A DNA stretch of 64,000 bases from assembly GCF_964199755.1 (NCBI RefSeq), contig NC_133897.1:117437579-117501578 (forward strand), written 5' to 3'. Positions 1 through 11,606 of the stretch are shown here, piece by piece. The stretch comes from Larus michahellis (lineage: Eukaryota; Chordata; Aves; Charadriiformes; Laridae). Position 1 is the stretch's first letter. Every line of letters starts with the position of its first letter. The notes below the pieces were generated by a model, which made no database searches, was not told where the DNA came from, and was given only the letters and a program-made list of their open reading frames with translations. Made by a program: the position numbers and the translations under genes.

Positions 1-423
1 GAAGGAGAAATGGCTCATAGGAAAATAAAAGGAAGTTTTCTCTCATACATGTGAACCTTTAGCAACCAGTCTGCCTTTGCCACACAGCACTGTGGTTGGA
101 GCATGGAAATACTGTTAAAAGAAAAGGACTTGGTTCATGAGGAAAACCCACAAAGAGGGATTTCCTCATTCAGGAGAGATATTGCTCATGAGCACTGGGT
201 AACTGGAAAAATGGTGGGTCCCACCAGCAGATAGGAGCTCATCCTTCCAACATTTCACAGAGCAACAGCAGAGTGTACTGGCAAGCCAGGCAATTCTAAG
301 GTAGTTTCTTTTTTCTTTCGTTTGATAGTAGTGGTGGTTTTTTGGTTTGCTTTATTGTTTACTAGACTTTTTTCATAATTTCACTTTTTTTCTTTCCATA
401 ACATACTGTTCTCTTTCCCCTAG
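1..423 (+). other. COLEC12: COLEC12 intron, upstream of the first visible exon
   Basis: Noncoding sequence with a T-rich polypyrimidine tract from about 300 leading to the acceptor at 422-423. No exon, repeat or RNA gene was recognised. Confidence 0.7.
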
Positions 424-522
424 TTGTAGAAAAAATGGACAATGTGACAGGTGGCCTGGAAACATCCCACAGAAGATATACAGAAAAGCTCACAGAGGTG
501 GAGAGTGGTCTGAAGAAATTAG
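424..522 (+). CDS. COLEC12: COLEC12 window exon 1 (stalk)
   Basis: The acceptor is the CCCCTAG before 424 and the donor is GTAATC at 523. The exon begins with the last two bases of a split Val codon and then reads [14 protein letters not shown], just outside the membrane segment in the human protein. It ends in phase 1 after LKKL, and the next exon completes an Asp codon. Reading straight on into the intron gives an open frame to 698, which is intron read-through. By comparison with human this is probably exon 4 of 10 (inference). Confidence 0.92.
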
Positions 523-3500
523 GTAATCAACACACAAGCAAAGGCCTTTTGTATTATGGCTTTGGGGTGTTCTTCTGGCAGATAGTGGCAGGAAATTTGC
601 CTGAAAAATCTCTGGCTATGACAAGATACGGCACTTCTATTCCAATTTCTCAAGTACTTGGGAAAGCACTTAAAATAGTTAAGATCAGCTCTACTTAGGA
701 CAGCATTTTAAGCGTACTTCAGTGTTTACAGTTCCCACTGAAGTCACTCTGAAATCATTTATACTAAAATAAACAGACACTTAAAGGTTGTCCTCAGGAG
801 AGAGTCTTCTCAGTGGTAGAGATGTAAAACATAGCAGAAGTGGTTCCACAGCACAAGAGATTCTACATAAAATGAAAATCTGTCACCCAGTCATCTTGAT
901 GCTGGTTTAGCAATTAAGATTCAAACCTGAAGGCCATTTTAAGGGGCGCACAAATAATCAGCTGTTGAAAACTCCTATGTCTGAGGCAAGCTGATTACTT
1001 CCATAAAATGTTTCTTAATCATCTCAGGGAATACAGGACACAAGGTTGTTGTGAGTTCAGGTCTCCTAAGTGCTATCACAGTTCTCAGTTTGCAGGAAGA
1101 TGGAAAAAGATCATGGATAAGGATTCTACTCACTAAGTGTACATTTCTACTTTTTTTCCTTGTCTGGAAAGGAAGCAGAGTTGTTTATTATAAATTTCTA
1201 TATACGTAGACTTATAATTTATATAATTAGTTTTTATATAAATATTAATACGCACATACATGCATGTGCTTCTTGAAATAAGTTTTGTTTAGCTTCATAA
1301 ACCGTATATTGAGACGCGTATTTCTAGGAGAAATTACTTGCTTGCAGCCTGATCATAAATTTTTACAACTTATTCCCCTCAAAAAATAGCTGGATTCTGA
1401 AGTATTTTCACGCTGCTTTTAGTTCAAAGACTGGGAGTAATTCAGTGGCATGTACTTTTAGTGATACATACACAGAAGTAAATGTTACACCTTAAAGCAT
1501 ATGCAACCTTTTGGGTTATATTTGGGTTATTATATTATGCTGATCAAATTTTCACAACTCGGAGCACCTTTGATTCATTCACGCCCACACCTTTTTACAC
1601 GCTGCCGGATGGATGGCCAGGGAGATGCTCAGGACCATCCGTTCCCATTTAAGTGGAGGAATTGCCATGGAGGAGGTAAAAAATGTTACGAGGCAATGTG
1701 TGTGGGAGGCATAAAGGTAAGCAAACTGCTGTAAGGCCAGAAGGGTAACAGCATGTGGTGAATGAAAGACAGGCCTTCAGGGATTAGCTGTATGTGGACC
1801 TGGCAGTTGTCAGAGCTGTGTGAGGAACACAGTATAATCATCTGAGCTATAACAAAGAGGTAAACACAGAGTCAGAGCTGAGAAGATCCTGGAGTCAGAC
1901 AAGTGGCAGGGAACTGTGCTCCGGAAGATGTCCATTTGCGAAAGACTCCATAAACACTTCAGACTGAAGTCTCACAAGCCACCATTTGGTGTTCACCATT
2001 GTGACTCATTCAGATACCCCAGAAGAAGGCTCCATACACAGCTGTATTCACTGTAGTTTATGAAAATCCTTCTGCCCTCTCTTGGAGTCATCTTAAATGA
2101 CGGACTTCAGACCGCATAATTCATAAATATAGCTATACGTAGATGAGGACAAAAATATATGGACTGTGTGTAGGAGAGGGAAGTAATTGAGGTCAAGAAA
2201 GGGAATCTTCCCTGAGAGTGAGTGTTGACTGCTTATTTCCTTGGTTTCTATGTCCTGTCTGATGAGCTGTACAGCCTCAAAAGCTTAATCATACCCAGGC
2301 AAGCTTCCAGAAGTATACTGTAGGGCAGTGTAAGCAAGAGCGGAGATGTTCCTCTAAGATTAAAGGTTTTGCCTTCCTGAAACTCAGAACATGAGGAAAC
2401 AATAATAGCAAAATAAATGTCATTAAAAGCAATAGTAGTATGTTAGAGAGAAACACAGAAATACATCATATCCTGTCATATCTGGAGTAGCCTGCTGGCA
2501 AAGCTTTTCTCTCTAACCCAGATTGTTTTAAAATAGGTATTAGAAATTTTTTAAATCTCAACACAAGAATTTAAAAAATTAAACGATACGTACTAAATCA
2601 CAGTGAAGATATTCCACCTGCCAGGAAAAGGAGGAAGAAAATATGAACAGCTAAAATTTACCTCTGAGCTTTCAGCAATAGCCAGTTGTAACTTCAAAAC
2701 ATAAACTTACGGATAACTCTGTAATATTCTGAATTCTGCTTACCATTCAGTTTTCAGTAAGAATACAAGCACTACTTGCCTGAGTATATTCATCAATTTC
2801 TACCAGTAGCTCTTCCTGTATGTGACAACAGAATCACCATTTTGTCCTCCTCAGCAAGACACAAGGTCTTCATCTCTTTGATTTTTTGTCTCTCTTGTGG
2901 CAGAACTTTCCTTAGTGGTTTCTCTTTTCTGGAATAGATAGCATAGAAGTTCTGTTGACAGAACATTTTGACAATCTGACTGTATTAAAATGGACTGTTC
3001 TTTTTTATACTGTGTTTTAAAATACTCATCCTAAAGTCTTTCAAATTTCTTTCTGTACAACAGATGACCAAGCTGGACAAAAAGCCATGAATACTAACAC
3101 TGAACTGTCTAGCTTCAGATCTGACATACTTGCTCTTCGTCAGCAGCTTCATGACATTGCAGAGAAAACTACCAGAAACAAAGATACACTGGAGAAGCTG
3201 CAAGAGTCTGGAAATGTATTAGATGATAGACAGAGCCAAATGAGAAGTGCCTTGGACAGTAACTCTTTCATGATCATCAGTGTCAATAAGACTCTTCAGG
3301 CATATACTGGCTATATCAACAATCTTCAGCAAGACACAAGTAATATTCAAACAAACTTGCAAAACCAAGTGCATTCTCATAATGTGGTCATCATGAACCT
3401 GAACAACTTAAACCTGACACAAATACAGCAAAGAAATCTTATCAGTGTCCTGCAGAAGTCAATGGAAGATACAAGCTTAGCTATTCTAAGAATCAAGAAT

Positions 3501-6500
3501 GACTTTCAAAATCTACAGCAGGTTGTCCTTCAAGCCCGGAAGGACACTGACTGGCTTAAGGAGAAAGTACAAAATTTGCAGACTTTGGCCGCCAACAACT
3601 CAGCATTGGCAAAAGCTAACAATGATACACTTGAAGACATGAACAATCAGCTCAGCTCCTTCAGTGGGCAAATGGAGAATATCACCACAATTGCCCAAGC
3701 CAATGAACAAAATCTAAAGGATCTCCAAGAACAGCATAAAGAATATGAAAACAGAACTTCTGCCAAATTCAACCAGCTAGAAGAGAGGTTCCAGGTCTTC
3801 GAAACTGATATAGTCAATATCATTAGCAACATCAGCTACACTGCTCATCATCTACGGACACTCACTAGCAATCTCAATGAGGTCAGGACAACTTGCACAG
3901 ACACCTTAAGTAAACATTCAGATGAGCTGATTTTTATGAACAGCACACTAGCCAATATTCGCTTAGATTCTGCATCTCTCAAGATGCAACAGGATTTGAT
4001 GAGGTCAAGGTTAGATGTTGAAGTTGCCAATTTGTCAGTAATCATGGAAGAAATGAAGCTGGTAGATTCCAAACACGGCCAGCTCATCAAGAACTTCACT
4101 ATCCTACAAGGTATGCAGCTTCTCTAGTGATGCCCATAATGGTCTATGCTGAATGCCTGCTTGCATTACTTCTTTAGTTCTGTGGAAGTTAGTTAGCGCA
4201 TGCTGGTACAGAGTTTTCCATTATCTAATCCTAAACTTTGGAAATGTAAATGTAGCTTGGATATTCCTTACTAATTTTCCTGTGCCTTCTCTACATACCT
4301 AGAATGGGGATGCTATGAAAGAAGGTTCTGACTTAGCAAAATTTTATTCTGAGTGACTGACTGGATCTGCTTTTGATTTAGTTTCTAAAATAAGCTAGTG
4401 AAGGTGTGGAACCTCAAGAAACCAGTCCCTGCTAAGGAGGAAATGTCTAAAAAATATACGTTGGCCTATTCCCAGAAAGGTCCACCCTTACTGAAAAACA
4501 AGTTGCTATTTCACTTTAAGCCAGTTGTTAGTCTGCCAGAAAACATCCTACTTTGCTTAGTTTTTAATCCTGGGATATTTTATTTTCTCCAGAAATAAAT
4601 AGCATCGAGTTTAGGAGGTCTCTCCCAGCCAAGTATTATCCCAGATGAAAAGAACGCTCATATTTCCAACCTGATGTGAACCAGTCAGGCCTAAAACTCC
4701 AGTCACAAATATAAATCCATTGCTCCAAATAAACTGAGGCTGATATAGAGCCAAGATTACATGTCAGTAACCTTAACTTTTCTCATTGCAGACAGGCCTA
4801 AGTGACTCCAGGTTAGGAATTTATCTCTGGAGGAGTTTAAATGATGTAGGATGGGGGGGGGGGGCAGGGGGAGGGGGCGGTATTGGCAAGGCATTTGCTC
4901 ATCCGTGATCAGAATCCAAAATTATATTGTTGTTTATTGTTGTCACAATATTTCCATTTCCTATTGTGGGTATTGCTCTCTTTCCTGTTATAACTGGCCA
5001 ATTAGCAAATAGTACTTCTGGTCTTTTCCACAGTTGGCCTATTGCTCGCTATCCATCATTTTGTCTCATTTTGACAACCCATTATTGACAGAGCAGCAAA
5101 CAGGGTCATTGCAGGAGAAGGAGTCCTGTAGTCTAAGAGTGGAGTGATGGGGCTAGAAGGAAAAGGGAGCATAGCAGAGTGAGGGAACAAGAGCATCAAT
5201 GAGCAGGACCGTGTGCATCAACAGCACGGAGTGTGTCTTGCAGGGACGGGCACCTTGGCTGGTCACCTGGAACATGGGGTCACCATCCAGTTCACAGGAC
5301 AAGGTGCCTCAGATTATTTTCTTCTGTATCCTGTATTTCACGGAGACTGAGGAAAGAGCAATGGTATATAGTGCCTGAGAAGCAGGCATACTTTTACAAG
5401 CACTGCTCAAAGTAGCTCAAAGCAGCACCATTTTCACAGTGCTGAACAGCCGGTGTTGCTGGTCGAGATATATTAAACAAAGACCCGATGTGGGCCTTTT
5501 GTTTTGTTTTCTGTCCATATCCCCACTTTTCATGTTTACATTGTTTCAGGCCCTCCTGGTCCAAGGGGACCTAAAGGTGACAGAGGCCCTCAAGGTCCTC
5601 TTGGCCCCGCTGGCCTGAAAGGACAAAAAGGAGAGAAAGGAGAGCCCGGACCACCAGGACCTGCAGGTGAAAAGGGCCCACCTGGTCCAGCTGGGCCACC
5701 AGGAGAAAAAGGAGGGAAAGGTTCAAGAGGATCGCCTGGCTCCAAAGGTCAGAGAGGTTCTCCTGGCAAGACGGGTCTTCCTGGACCAAGCGGAGACCCA
5801 GGGCCACCAGGTCCACAAGGCAAAGATGGTCCACCTGGGCCACAAGGCCCACCAGGATTTCAAGGCCTGCAAGGAACTGTGGGAGAGCCAGGGGTACCAG
5901 GACCTCGAGGACTACCTGGGCTACCCGGAGTCCCTGGGCTGCCTGGTCCAAAGGGCCCACCTGGCCCGCCAGGGCCACCAGGTCCAGGGATGCCAATGGC
6001 ACTACAAAGTGAACCTACGTCAGTGCCCGAGGCTAATGGTAAGCTGTCAACACACCACGTCCATCTTCTACTGAGAAACAAATATATGTAGCAGAGGGTG
6101 CTCACCGCTTAGTTACTGGTTCAAATAACCTCTGCTACCTTAGACTAAGTCTCTGCGATTTATCACAAAGAGCCCTGTTAAATGAAGCCATACCTGTTGG
6201 TCTTCCTTCTGATGACCTGAAACTCATTTAAGTTAATGTTTACGGCTAAAGAAAAAGCAGCAGTGGTAGGAGTAATAAATAATCCCCTTGACCACGCAGT
6301 TTAGCCTTGATTTCACAGAATCAGGACCCTAATGAATAAATCCCCAAACTGTATGTAAGTATTTTAGGTGGCAGCATGCTGTAGATGAGTATGGGATACT
6401 CTACTATTTAGTGGCCCTCTGCAGAAAGTTATGGCTGACCCATTGTATTATCAGTAACTGGTTTAACACAAAAAATTCACATCACAGGTTGTTCTCCTCA

Positions 6501-9500
6501 TTGGAAGAACTATACAGAAAAGTGCTACTACTTTTCAATTGAAAGAGAAATTTTTGAAGAGGCAAAGTTATTCTGTGAAGAGAAGGCATCACGCTTGGTT
6601 ATCATAAACAACAAAGAGGAGCAGGTAATTACCTTCTCCTTCTGTTTTTCAAGGAGAGAGTTTGAAGTTATTTAACATGTGGAAGCCACAAGGCAAGTGG
6701 GAAGCTGAGAGCATCATGAATTCATATAGTGAGGCAGACACAGTGATTGACTCCAGTTAGCATTTTGTCCACCCTCTGCCTGCTCAGCAGCTTCTGCATG
6801 TGCAGAAGGGCAGTGTGAGCAGGGCTGGTGCTGACCCTAATGGTGCTGGGCACAGAGCAGCCAGGAAGGCTGGCAAGAATTGTAGGAGTTTTGAACCTTT
6901 AAAGATGGAGTCCGTTATGCCTTGCGTATTATCCAAAATGTGGTTTTTGCAGTGGTGAATATAATTTAATTTTAAATTTCCTGATTCCATACATGCAGTC
7001 TGAGACTACTGTGACTCAAAGCCATTTTTAATCTAGCTATACTTTTAATAATGTTCAACAAAATTATTTGGTGGCTACATAGCAATGGGAATGTCAAGAT
7101 ACAACTCTTTGAGTTTTTCAGTTTGTATCTATAAGACGTTGGTTGTGACTTTATGTCAGCCTGATTTTCATGCCCAGCTCTCTACCTCACATGCAAACGC
7201 TGGTGGATTCTAAGGTGGGCAAGGGCTCACAAGGCCAAGTCCCGAAACATATCTTCAGCTTAGAAAAATTTCTCTGGCCCTTCCTATTCTGATAACCAAG
7301 ATCCTCATGAAACCACAGTGGGTTATTGACTCCAAAGACAATTGTGTGTGTTTGTTATGGACTAAGATCTTTCTTCCACAGCAATGGATAAAAAGGCAGA
7401 TTTTTGGGAAAGGCAGCTTCTGGATCGGACTAACGGATTCAGAGAAGGAAAATGAATGGAGATGGCTGGATGGATCCTTACCAGTTTACACGTACGTAAA
7501 TAAAAAACAATGCTGTTTATTTTCTGCAGATGCTATCACTCTTGCTGACACTTCTACAAGCAGCATCTAGAAATTATCCGATAGATCCAGAGGGTTGTAG
7601 ATGCCAACGAAATAATTCGTTACTGAGGGTGCTGCTGAACTGGTTTTTTTCTCTCTCTTCTCCACGCACAAGGCTTTCTTTCCTTGCCAGGAAGAAAACT
7701 GAATGTTGAATGAAAGAATCACAGAACTACATAGCGCAGTGTTTCTTGCCAGAACATTTGCTCCTGACTTTTATTACAAAGTTGAGATAGAAAGCACAGA
7801 CAGTTTTGCTGTCTTGGTTTGAATTTTCCTTATTTGCATTACAACTGGCTATAAATAGAGTGCTCGTTCTGATAAAAAATGACCAGCCTTTAGATAAAGC
7901 CCAAATCCAAATGGAAAGCATTAAGCATAAGGAAAATGCATGAAACGAGGGTGTCTAAGCTCTGGCCAGCTGAGAACTGAACTGGCAGCTCTCCAGGAAT
8001 CCTAGGGCTACACCTAATTTGTCCTAAATGGAACAGATTGCAACCACCCAAATTTTTAATACTGAGGAGTGGACTAAAGAGTTTATAGAGCTGAGCATGC
8101 TGTGCTCCAGAAAAACAGGCTACAGTCAGTCAGATGTTACGAAATGATTAGCTGTGATCTCATTGGTGTTCATTTTGATGAGAAACATGGAAAAACTCAG
8201 ATGTATTTCCAAGGAGCCGTCATATTTTTCGCTTTTTCTCCCTCCCCGTTTTCATCTTCCTTTCTCTTTATGGCAGCACTGTGGCTGATTCCCACTTCAG
8301 CCACTGCTTTCCACTTCACCGTGATTTTAGGTGCCCTGTTGTAACCTCAGAGCTGTCAGTTACTGATTTTCAAAGTATTTTCTTACATCTGGAAAGCTGT
8401 GAGTCTTCCCAGGTGCCTGGTCAAACGGTCTGTGTCAGGCAGGCATGTTTTCAGCTGAGCACGGACCGTATCAGCCAGCAATCACAAGCTCCCTTCAACA
8501 ACCTGTTTCTTCAGGAAAACGGAGCTTTCAGGTCCCGAGGTTGGAAGCGTTTCTCGCTTGTTAAACAAAAACAGGATGAGGAAACACTTGCTGCAAGCTT
8601 TTTACATGCTGCATTAGGTTTCCCCATCAAAGCTAACGATCTCAAAAAATACGTGTGTATATATACTTTATACATTCCTTGTAAGTCCAAAAGTTCACTT
8701 CCCATCCAAATATGGGTCCGTAAAACAGATAAATCTTAGCTGTGCCTCCCGCAGGCCCGCCTCGGTGCGGTTGGAGGGCTGAGCGCCTTTGCAGTGAGCG
8801 GTGGCAGGGTGCTGCCATCCTGGGCAGCACTGGAGAGCCTGCCGGCTCTTCTCAGTCCCATCTGCCGGCAGGAACGCGGTGCGCAGGCTTCGCAGGATTG
8901 GAGCAATGCACATGGAGCACTCCCACTGTATGTGCATGTACATTCAGAAACTAAAATAAAAGTTCATCGGTCTAATTTTAGGTCTCTGAGTTTTGGCAGC
9001 CCGAGGCCGAATAGATTCCCTTCTCTGTAATACATCTGTTTTCCATTTTCAGCAAGAGTCATGTATTGTTTGTTTCAACGTGTATTTCCCGTTCAGAACA
9101 GATCTCATGATGTTTTCGTTAATTTCTTGCGGTGAAAAGCTGTCATGTGTGCTGCGTTGTGCAATCATATCTCTTGCTTTTTGGTTGAAAGAAACTGGAA
9201 AACCGGGCAACCTGATAACTGGAGCCACGGGCACGGGCCAGGGGAAGATTGCGCCGGGTTAATCTATGCTGGGCTCTGGAATGACTTTTACTGTGAAGAT
9301 GTTAACAATTTCATTTGTGAAAAAGACATGGACAAAGGTAAGCAAGGCGCTTGGTTTGATTATTTCACCCTACCCCTAGGAGGCCGAATTCAAGTAAATT
9401 TTCCACAGCTATAGGGGAAAAGATCCAGGCATAAGGCTAGATGCTATGGCAGTGCCTTGTTCAGGAACAAGGGGAATCACACCAGGGGCACTTCTACTCT

Positions 9501-10627
9501 GATTGAGCCCAACGTGGGCTTTTCTAATACTCTGCACGATGCAGATGCTGGATTTATTGCAATAAATCTTGTGCTTTTGTGTCCTTTCACCACAAGAAAA
9601 GAGCAGCCTTCAAGCTAGTTGTAGGCATAGCATGCTCTGCGTCTTGACCGTCTCCTGTAGACTTCAAAAGCGCCTAAGATTTCAAGCATGATTTGGCACG
9701 TGTGCTCCAGACCCTGGCCACACTGGAAGCTGTTTTTATAGGCTCAATGGTCATGCAAGGGGGAAAGCTGGCCTTAAGATGGCTCAGGGACCAGCCTTTG
9801 AAAACCCAAAGGACTCTGTTTTGAGAGTTTGTGCAACAGGAGGTACTTGGTGACCGCTAAGGAGATCTTAAAATCCCCACCGCTGCCAGATGTCCTGTAG
9901 GGATGAGAAGCTGGGTCCACAGGCCATAAGCAATTCATCTGTTGCAGATGGCATGGAGGACTCATAAACTGCCAATGTGGCCACGCAGTCACCCAGGTGA
10001 TTGCCACGGGCCGTTTCTTTCTGGTTATACAGGCATTTCTGCAATGGCAGGGGGCAGGTCGTTCCCATGGCCGCTTAGAGCCCGGCCCCACCGTCACAGA
10101 GCTAGGTGGTATTTGTGTTTATGGTGGGGCTCTGCCCAAAACATTCTCTCCTCCATACAACCTGTTCAAACGTTGCTTTGCCTGGGGTGCCTGGCTGCTC
10201 CAGTTGCAAACACGTCGGCTGAATTTCAGGGAAGGCAGATGGAAATGTCAGCTAGAGCCAAAATCACATCCCATCCATAAAAACTGCCCCCCTAAATCAA
10301 AACAAAACAAAGAGCTGAATAAGCTTTGTGTGTGCGTAACTCTGGGCGTCCAGAGTAAAGGACTGTGTGTAACTAACAATGTAATTTGCCCTCTTTTTCC
10401 TACATACGTTTGTTGTTTTAGGAAAACTTCACAGTTTACAAATATTTATCCTCCAGGACTTACAGGATCTGAATATGAGTCCACTTAAATTTTTAACATA
10501 CCTTGATCTCTGTAAGTTTTCTTTTTGGAAATGCATTTAATCTTCACAGGTTTTTAACGTGATTTTTTTTTTCTCTTTGTTTTTCTTTTTTTCCTCTCAT
10601 ACTGTAGGGCAAATATTTGGAGTGTAA
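424..10627 (+). CDS. COLEC12: COLEC12 (collectin-12, scavenger receptor class C-type lectin), 3' part, seven coding exons
   Basis: This is a type II membrane scavenger receptor that binds bacteria, yeast, oxidised LDL and galactose-type glycans. Coding exons are 424-522, 3064-4110, 5550-6038, 6488-6624, 7382-7491, 9192-9337 and 10608-10627; all phases join without a stop. The first two bases complete a codon begun in an exon outside the window. The visible part gives 681 whole residues plus stop, exactly what remains of the 742-residue human protein from Val62, so the bird protein is probably also about 742 residues. Domain order with human-like numbering: end of stalk and coiled coil to about 442, collagen-like Gly-X-Y 443-590, linker, C-type lectin domain from Cys607 to about 732. 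The cytoplasmic tail and membrane segment are not in the window. Identity rests on near-complete agreement with the remembered human sequence over all three domains. The splice model is inferred, not aligned. Confidence 0.96.
523..3063 (+). other. COLEC12: COLEC12 intron between stalk and coiled-coil exons
   Basis: A 2.5-kb intron with GT/AG ends, mostly A/T-rich, with a TATATA-rich patch near 1195-1260. No further exon or recognisable transposon was seen. The other COLEC12 introns in the window (4111-5549, 6039-6487, 6625-7381, 7492-9191, 9338-10607) also contain no supportable gene. Confidence 0.75.
3064..4110 (+). CDS. COLEC12: COLEC12 window exon 2 (coiled-coil domain)
   Basis: One large exon of 1,047 nt encodes essentially the whole alpha-helical coiled coil (about residues 94-442). 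The acceptor is TACAACAG before 3064 and the donor GTATGC at 4111. The translation is rich in Leu, Gln, Asn and Glu with heptad character. It carries at least ten N-glycosylation sequons, among them NKT, NLT, NNS, NDT, NIT, NRT, NIS, NST, NLS and NFT. Landmarks shared with human include [16 protein letters not shown] and [10 protein letters not shown]. The coiled coil drives trimerisation and projects the lectin heads from the membrane. The exon ends in phase 1 inside the Gly codon that opens the collagen repeat. Confidence 0.96.
4853..4880 (+). repeat. Poly-G tract in a COLEC12 intron
   Basis: Twelve consecutive G bases are followed by further G runs broken by single C or A bases. It has G-quadruplex potential on the transcribed RNA. 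Confidence 0.85.
5550..6038 (+). CDS. COLEC12: COLEC12 window exon 3 (collagen-like domain)
   Basis: The exon is 489 nt, with acceptor TTGTTTCAG before 5550 and donor GTAAGC at 6039. It encodes 49 consecutive Gly-X-Y triplets with no interruption, followed by a short linker ([17 protein letters not shown]). The motif GQKGEKGEP near the start is a basic patch of the kind that binds modified LDL and microbes in this family. The high C and G content opens long frames on both strands here; these are by-products of the periodic codons and not genes. Human has Ala-Val where the bird ends Pro-Gly at the last triplet. Confidence 0.97.
6488..6624 (+). CDS. COLEC12: COLEC12 window exon 4 (lectin domain, first part)
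   Basis: The exon is 137 nt, acceptor CATCACAG and donor GTAATT. It starts the C-type lectin fold with [17 protein letters not shown] and ends in the NNKEEQ helix. It supplies the first cysteines of the fold. The join to the collagen linker is a split Gly codon, and the exon ends in phase 0. Confidence 0.95.
7382..7491 (+). CDS. COLEC12: COLEC12 window exon 5 (lectin domain, middle)
   Basis: The exon is 110 nt, acceptor TCTTCCACAG and donor GTACGT. It encodes [11 protein letters not shown], then the lectin hallmark [18 protein letters not shown], and ends in phase 2 after VY. The alternative donor GTAAAT four bases further would break the frame into the next exon, so GTACGT at 7492 was chosen. 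Confidence 0.94.
9192..9337 (+). CDS. COLEC12: COLEC12 window exon 6 (lectin domain, sugar-binding part)
   Basis: The exon is 146 nt, acceptor GGTTGAAAG and donor GTAAGC. It carries the Ca2+/sugar site motif GQPDNW (QPD predicts galactose/GalNAc preference, as in mammals) and the second Ca2+ motif WND in GLWNDFYC, ending FICEKDMDK. Both key motifs are intact, so a functional galactose-type lectin site is expected. Confidence 0.95.
10608..10627 (+). CDS. COLEC12: COLEC12 last coding exon (C-terminal GQIFGV)
   Basis: A 20-nt coding piece follows a strong acceptor: a long T/C tract, then CTCTCATACTGTAG. Joined in phase it reads G-Q-I-F-G-V-stop after EKDMDK. The tail length equals human (twelve residues from the EKD motif), although the sequence differs from the human ETVLSSAL ending. 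The rest of the exon is 3' UTR. An acceptor at 10432 would instead give a long unrelated tail and was not preferred. Confidence 0.75.
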
Positions 10628-11275
10628 TAGGCTGTGACTGTACAGATACCTACATATTATAGAAATTTACCTGAAGAAGAAGAAAATCCTGGGAGAGAGC
10701 AACATTGCCTACTAAAATTGGGGGGAAAAAAACCAACCAAACAAACAACAAACAAAAACCAACAAAAGCAAGCACTGAAAACTGGTTTAAATGCATAAAG
10801 GAATTCAGCAGCAACTGTTCTCCAGCATCCTGCAATTATTCAAGGCCTTTCAACCCACAACATGAGGAAATACCGTTGGACTAACTCTGTTATAGATTTT
10901 CTTCCCAACCAGTAACCACATACATAAGTAACTTTTGTCTTCTGAGAAAAGACATTCTGTCAATCTGAGTAAGACTGTTGGTCACTCATATAGAAAAACA
11001 TATAAAGCAACTGTGTAAACAGTATGTTTCATTTGCTAAAATCCCAAATGTAGGAAAATTATACAGATACACGAATATATAGATTTTATATAAATATATA
11101 TATATAGTCCAACTCTTATCAATAATATGGAATATACTTTTAAGAGCTTTTAAAACTTTGTATTTTTGTACAAAATATTTGCTTTTTACAATTGTTCTCT
11201 TTTTTACTGACTTTTTTTACAAATATAGTGCACAGGGGCCAAAGAAAACAATAAAGGTACTAATAATTCATTAAG
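10628..11275 (+). other. COLEC12: COLEC12 3' UTR (probable extent)
   Basis: This is A/T-rich untranslated sequence after the stop. It includes an A/C-rich stretch of CAAA/CCAA units at about 10727-10770, several TATATA stretches near 11060-11105 and a possible ATTTA-type instability context. The end is set by an AATAAA at 11250-11255; a second AATAAA at 11514-11519 could give a longer form. Confidence 0.6.
11250..11255 (+). terminator. Poly(A) signal AATAAA for COLEC12
   Basis: A canonical hexamer about 620 nt after the stop codon, the first AATAAA in the 3' UTR. A second one lies at 11514-11519, just before a CCTT repeat. Which is used cannot be told from sequence. Confidence 0.5.
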
Positions 11276-11520
11276 GTTTGCTGTCAGGCCTAGCTCAGCT
11301 ATAGAGAAATATTTTTCCAGTTAGAAATATTTGTACTTTCCCAGATGATTTGTTCTGGTTAAATAACTTTTAAAGCAGATTTTAGATAGTGTTTTCCTTA
11401 TTATGTGCAGTCTAGTCTGCATGTGTAACAATTAAGTTGACTAAGGACTAGATACTCATTATAGCTCTGATCACAGCCAGTGTTCCACCAGGGTACTATG
11501 CAAAGACCATGTTAATAAAA

Positions 11521-11606
11521 GCTTTTCCTTTTCCTTCTTTCCTTCCTTCCTTCCTTCCTTCCTTCCTGCCTTTCTTCCTGCCCTCTTTCCTGCCTGCCTT
11601 CCTTCT
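11521..11606 (+). repeat. (CCTT)n pyrimidine simple repeat
   Basis: Tandem TTCC/CCTT units with a few interruptions (TGCC, CTTT). It lies just past the second possible COLEC12 poly(A) signal. The frame reading Pro-Ser-Phe-Leu repeats through it is not a gene. Confidence 0.9.

Noticed and set aside
435-698. 87-codon frame starting at the ATG of the first visible exon.
   Set aside because: Its first part is the COLEC12 exon; after 522 it reads through the intron past a good donor.
5571-6105. Long open frames on the minus strand and in another plus frame across the collagen exon.
   Set aside because: Periodic Gly-Pro codons keep all frames open; they shadow COLEC12 and have no signals of their own.
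8281-8954. Overlapping frames on both strands in the COLEC12 intron around a GC-richer patch.
   Set aside because: Compositional; no splice or homology support.
9997-10488. 163-codon plus-strand frame in the last COLEC12 intron.
   Set aside because: No recognisable domain, no promoter, and not in phase with the gene; the tail overlaps a candidate acceptor only by chance.
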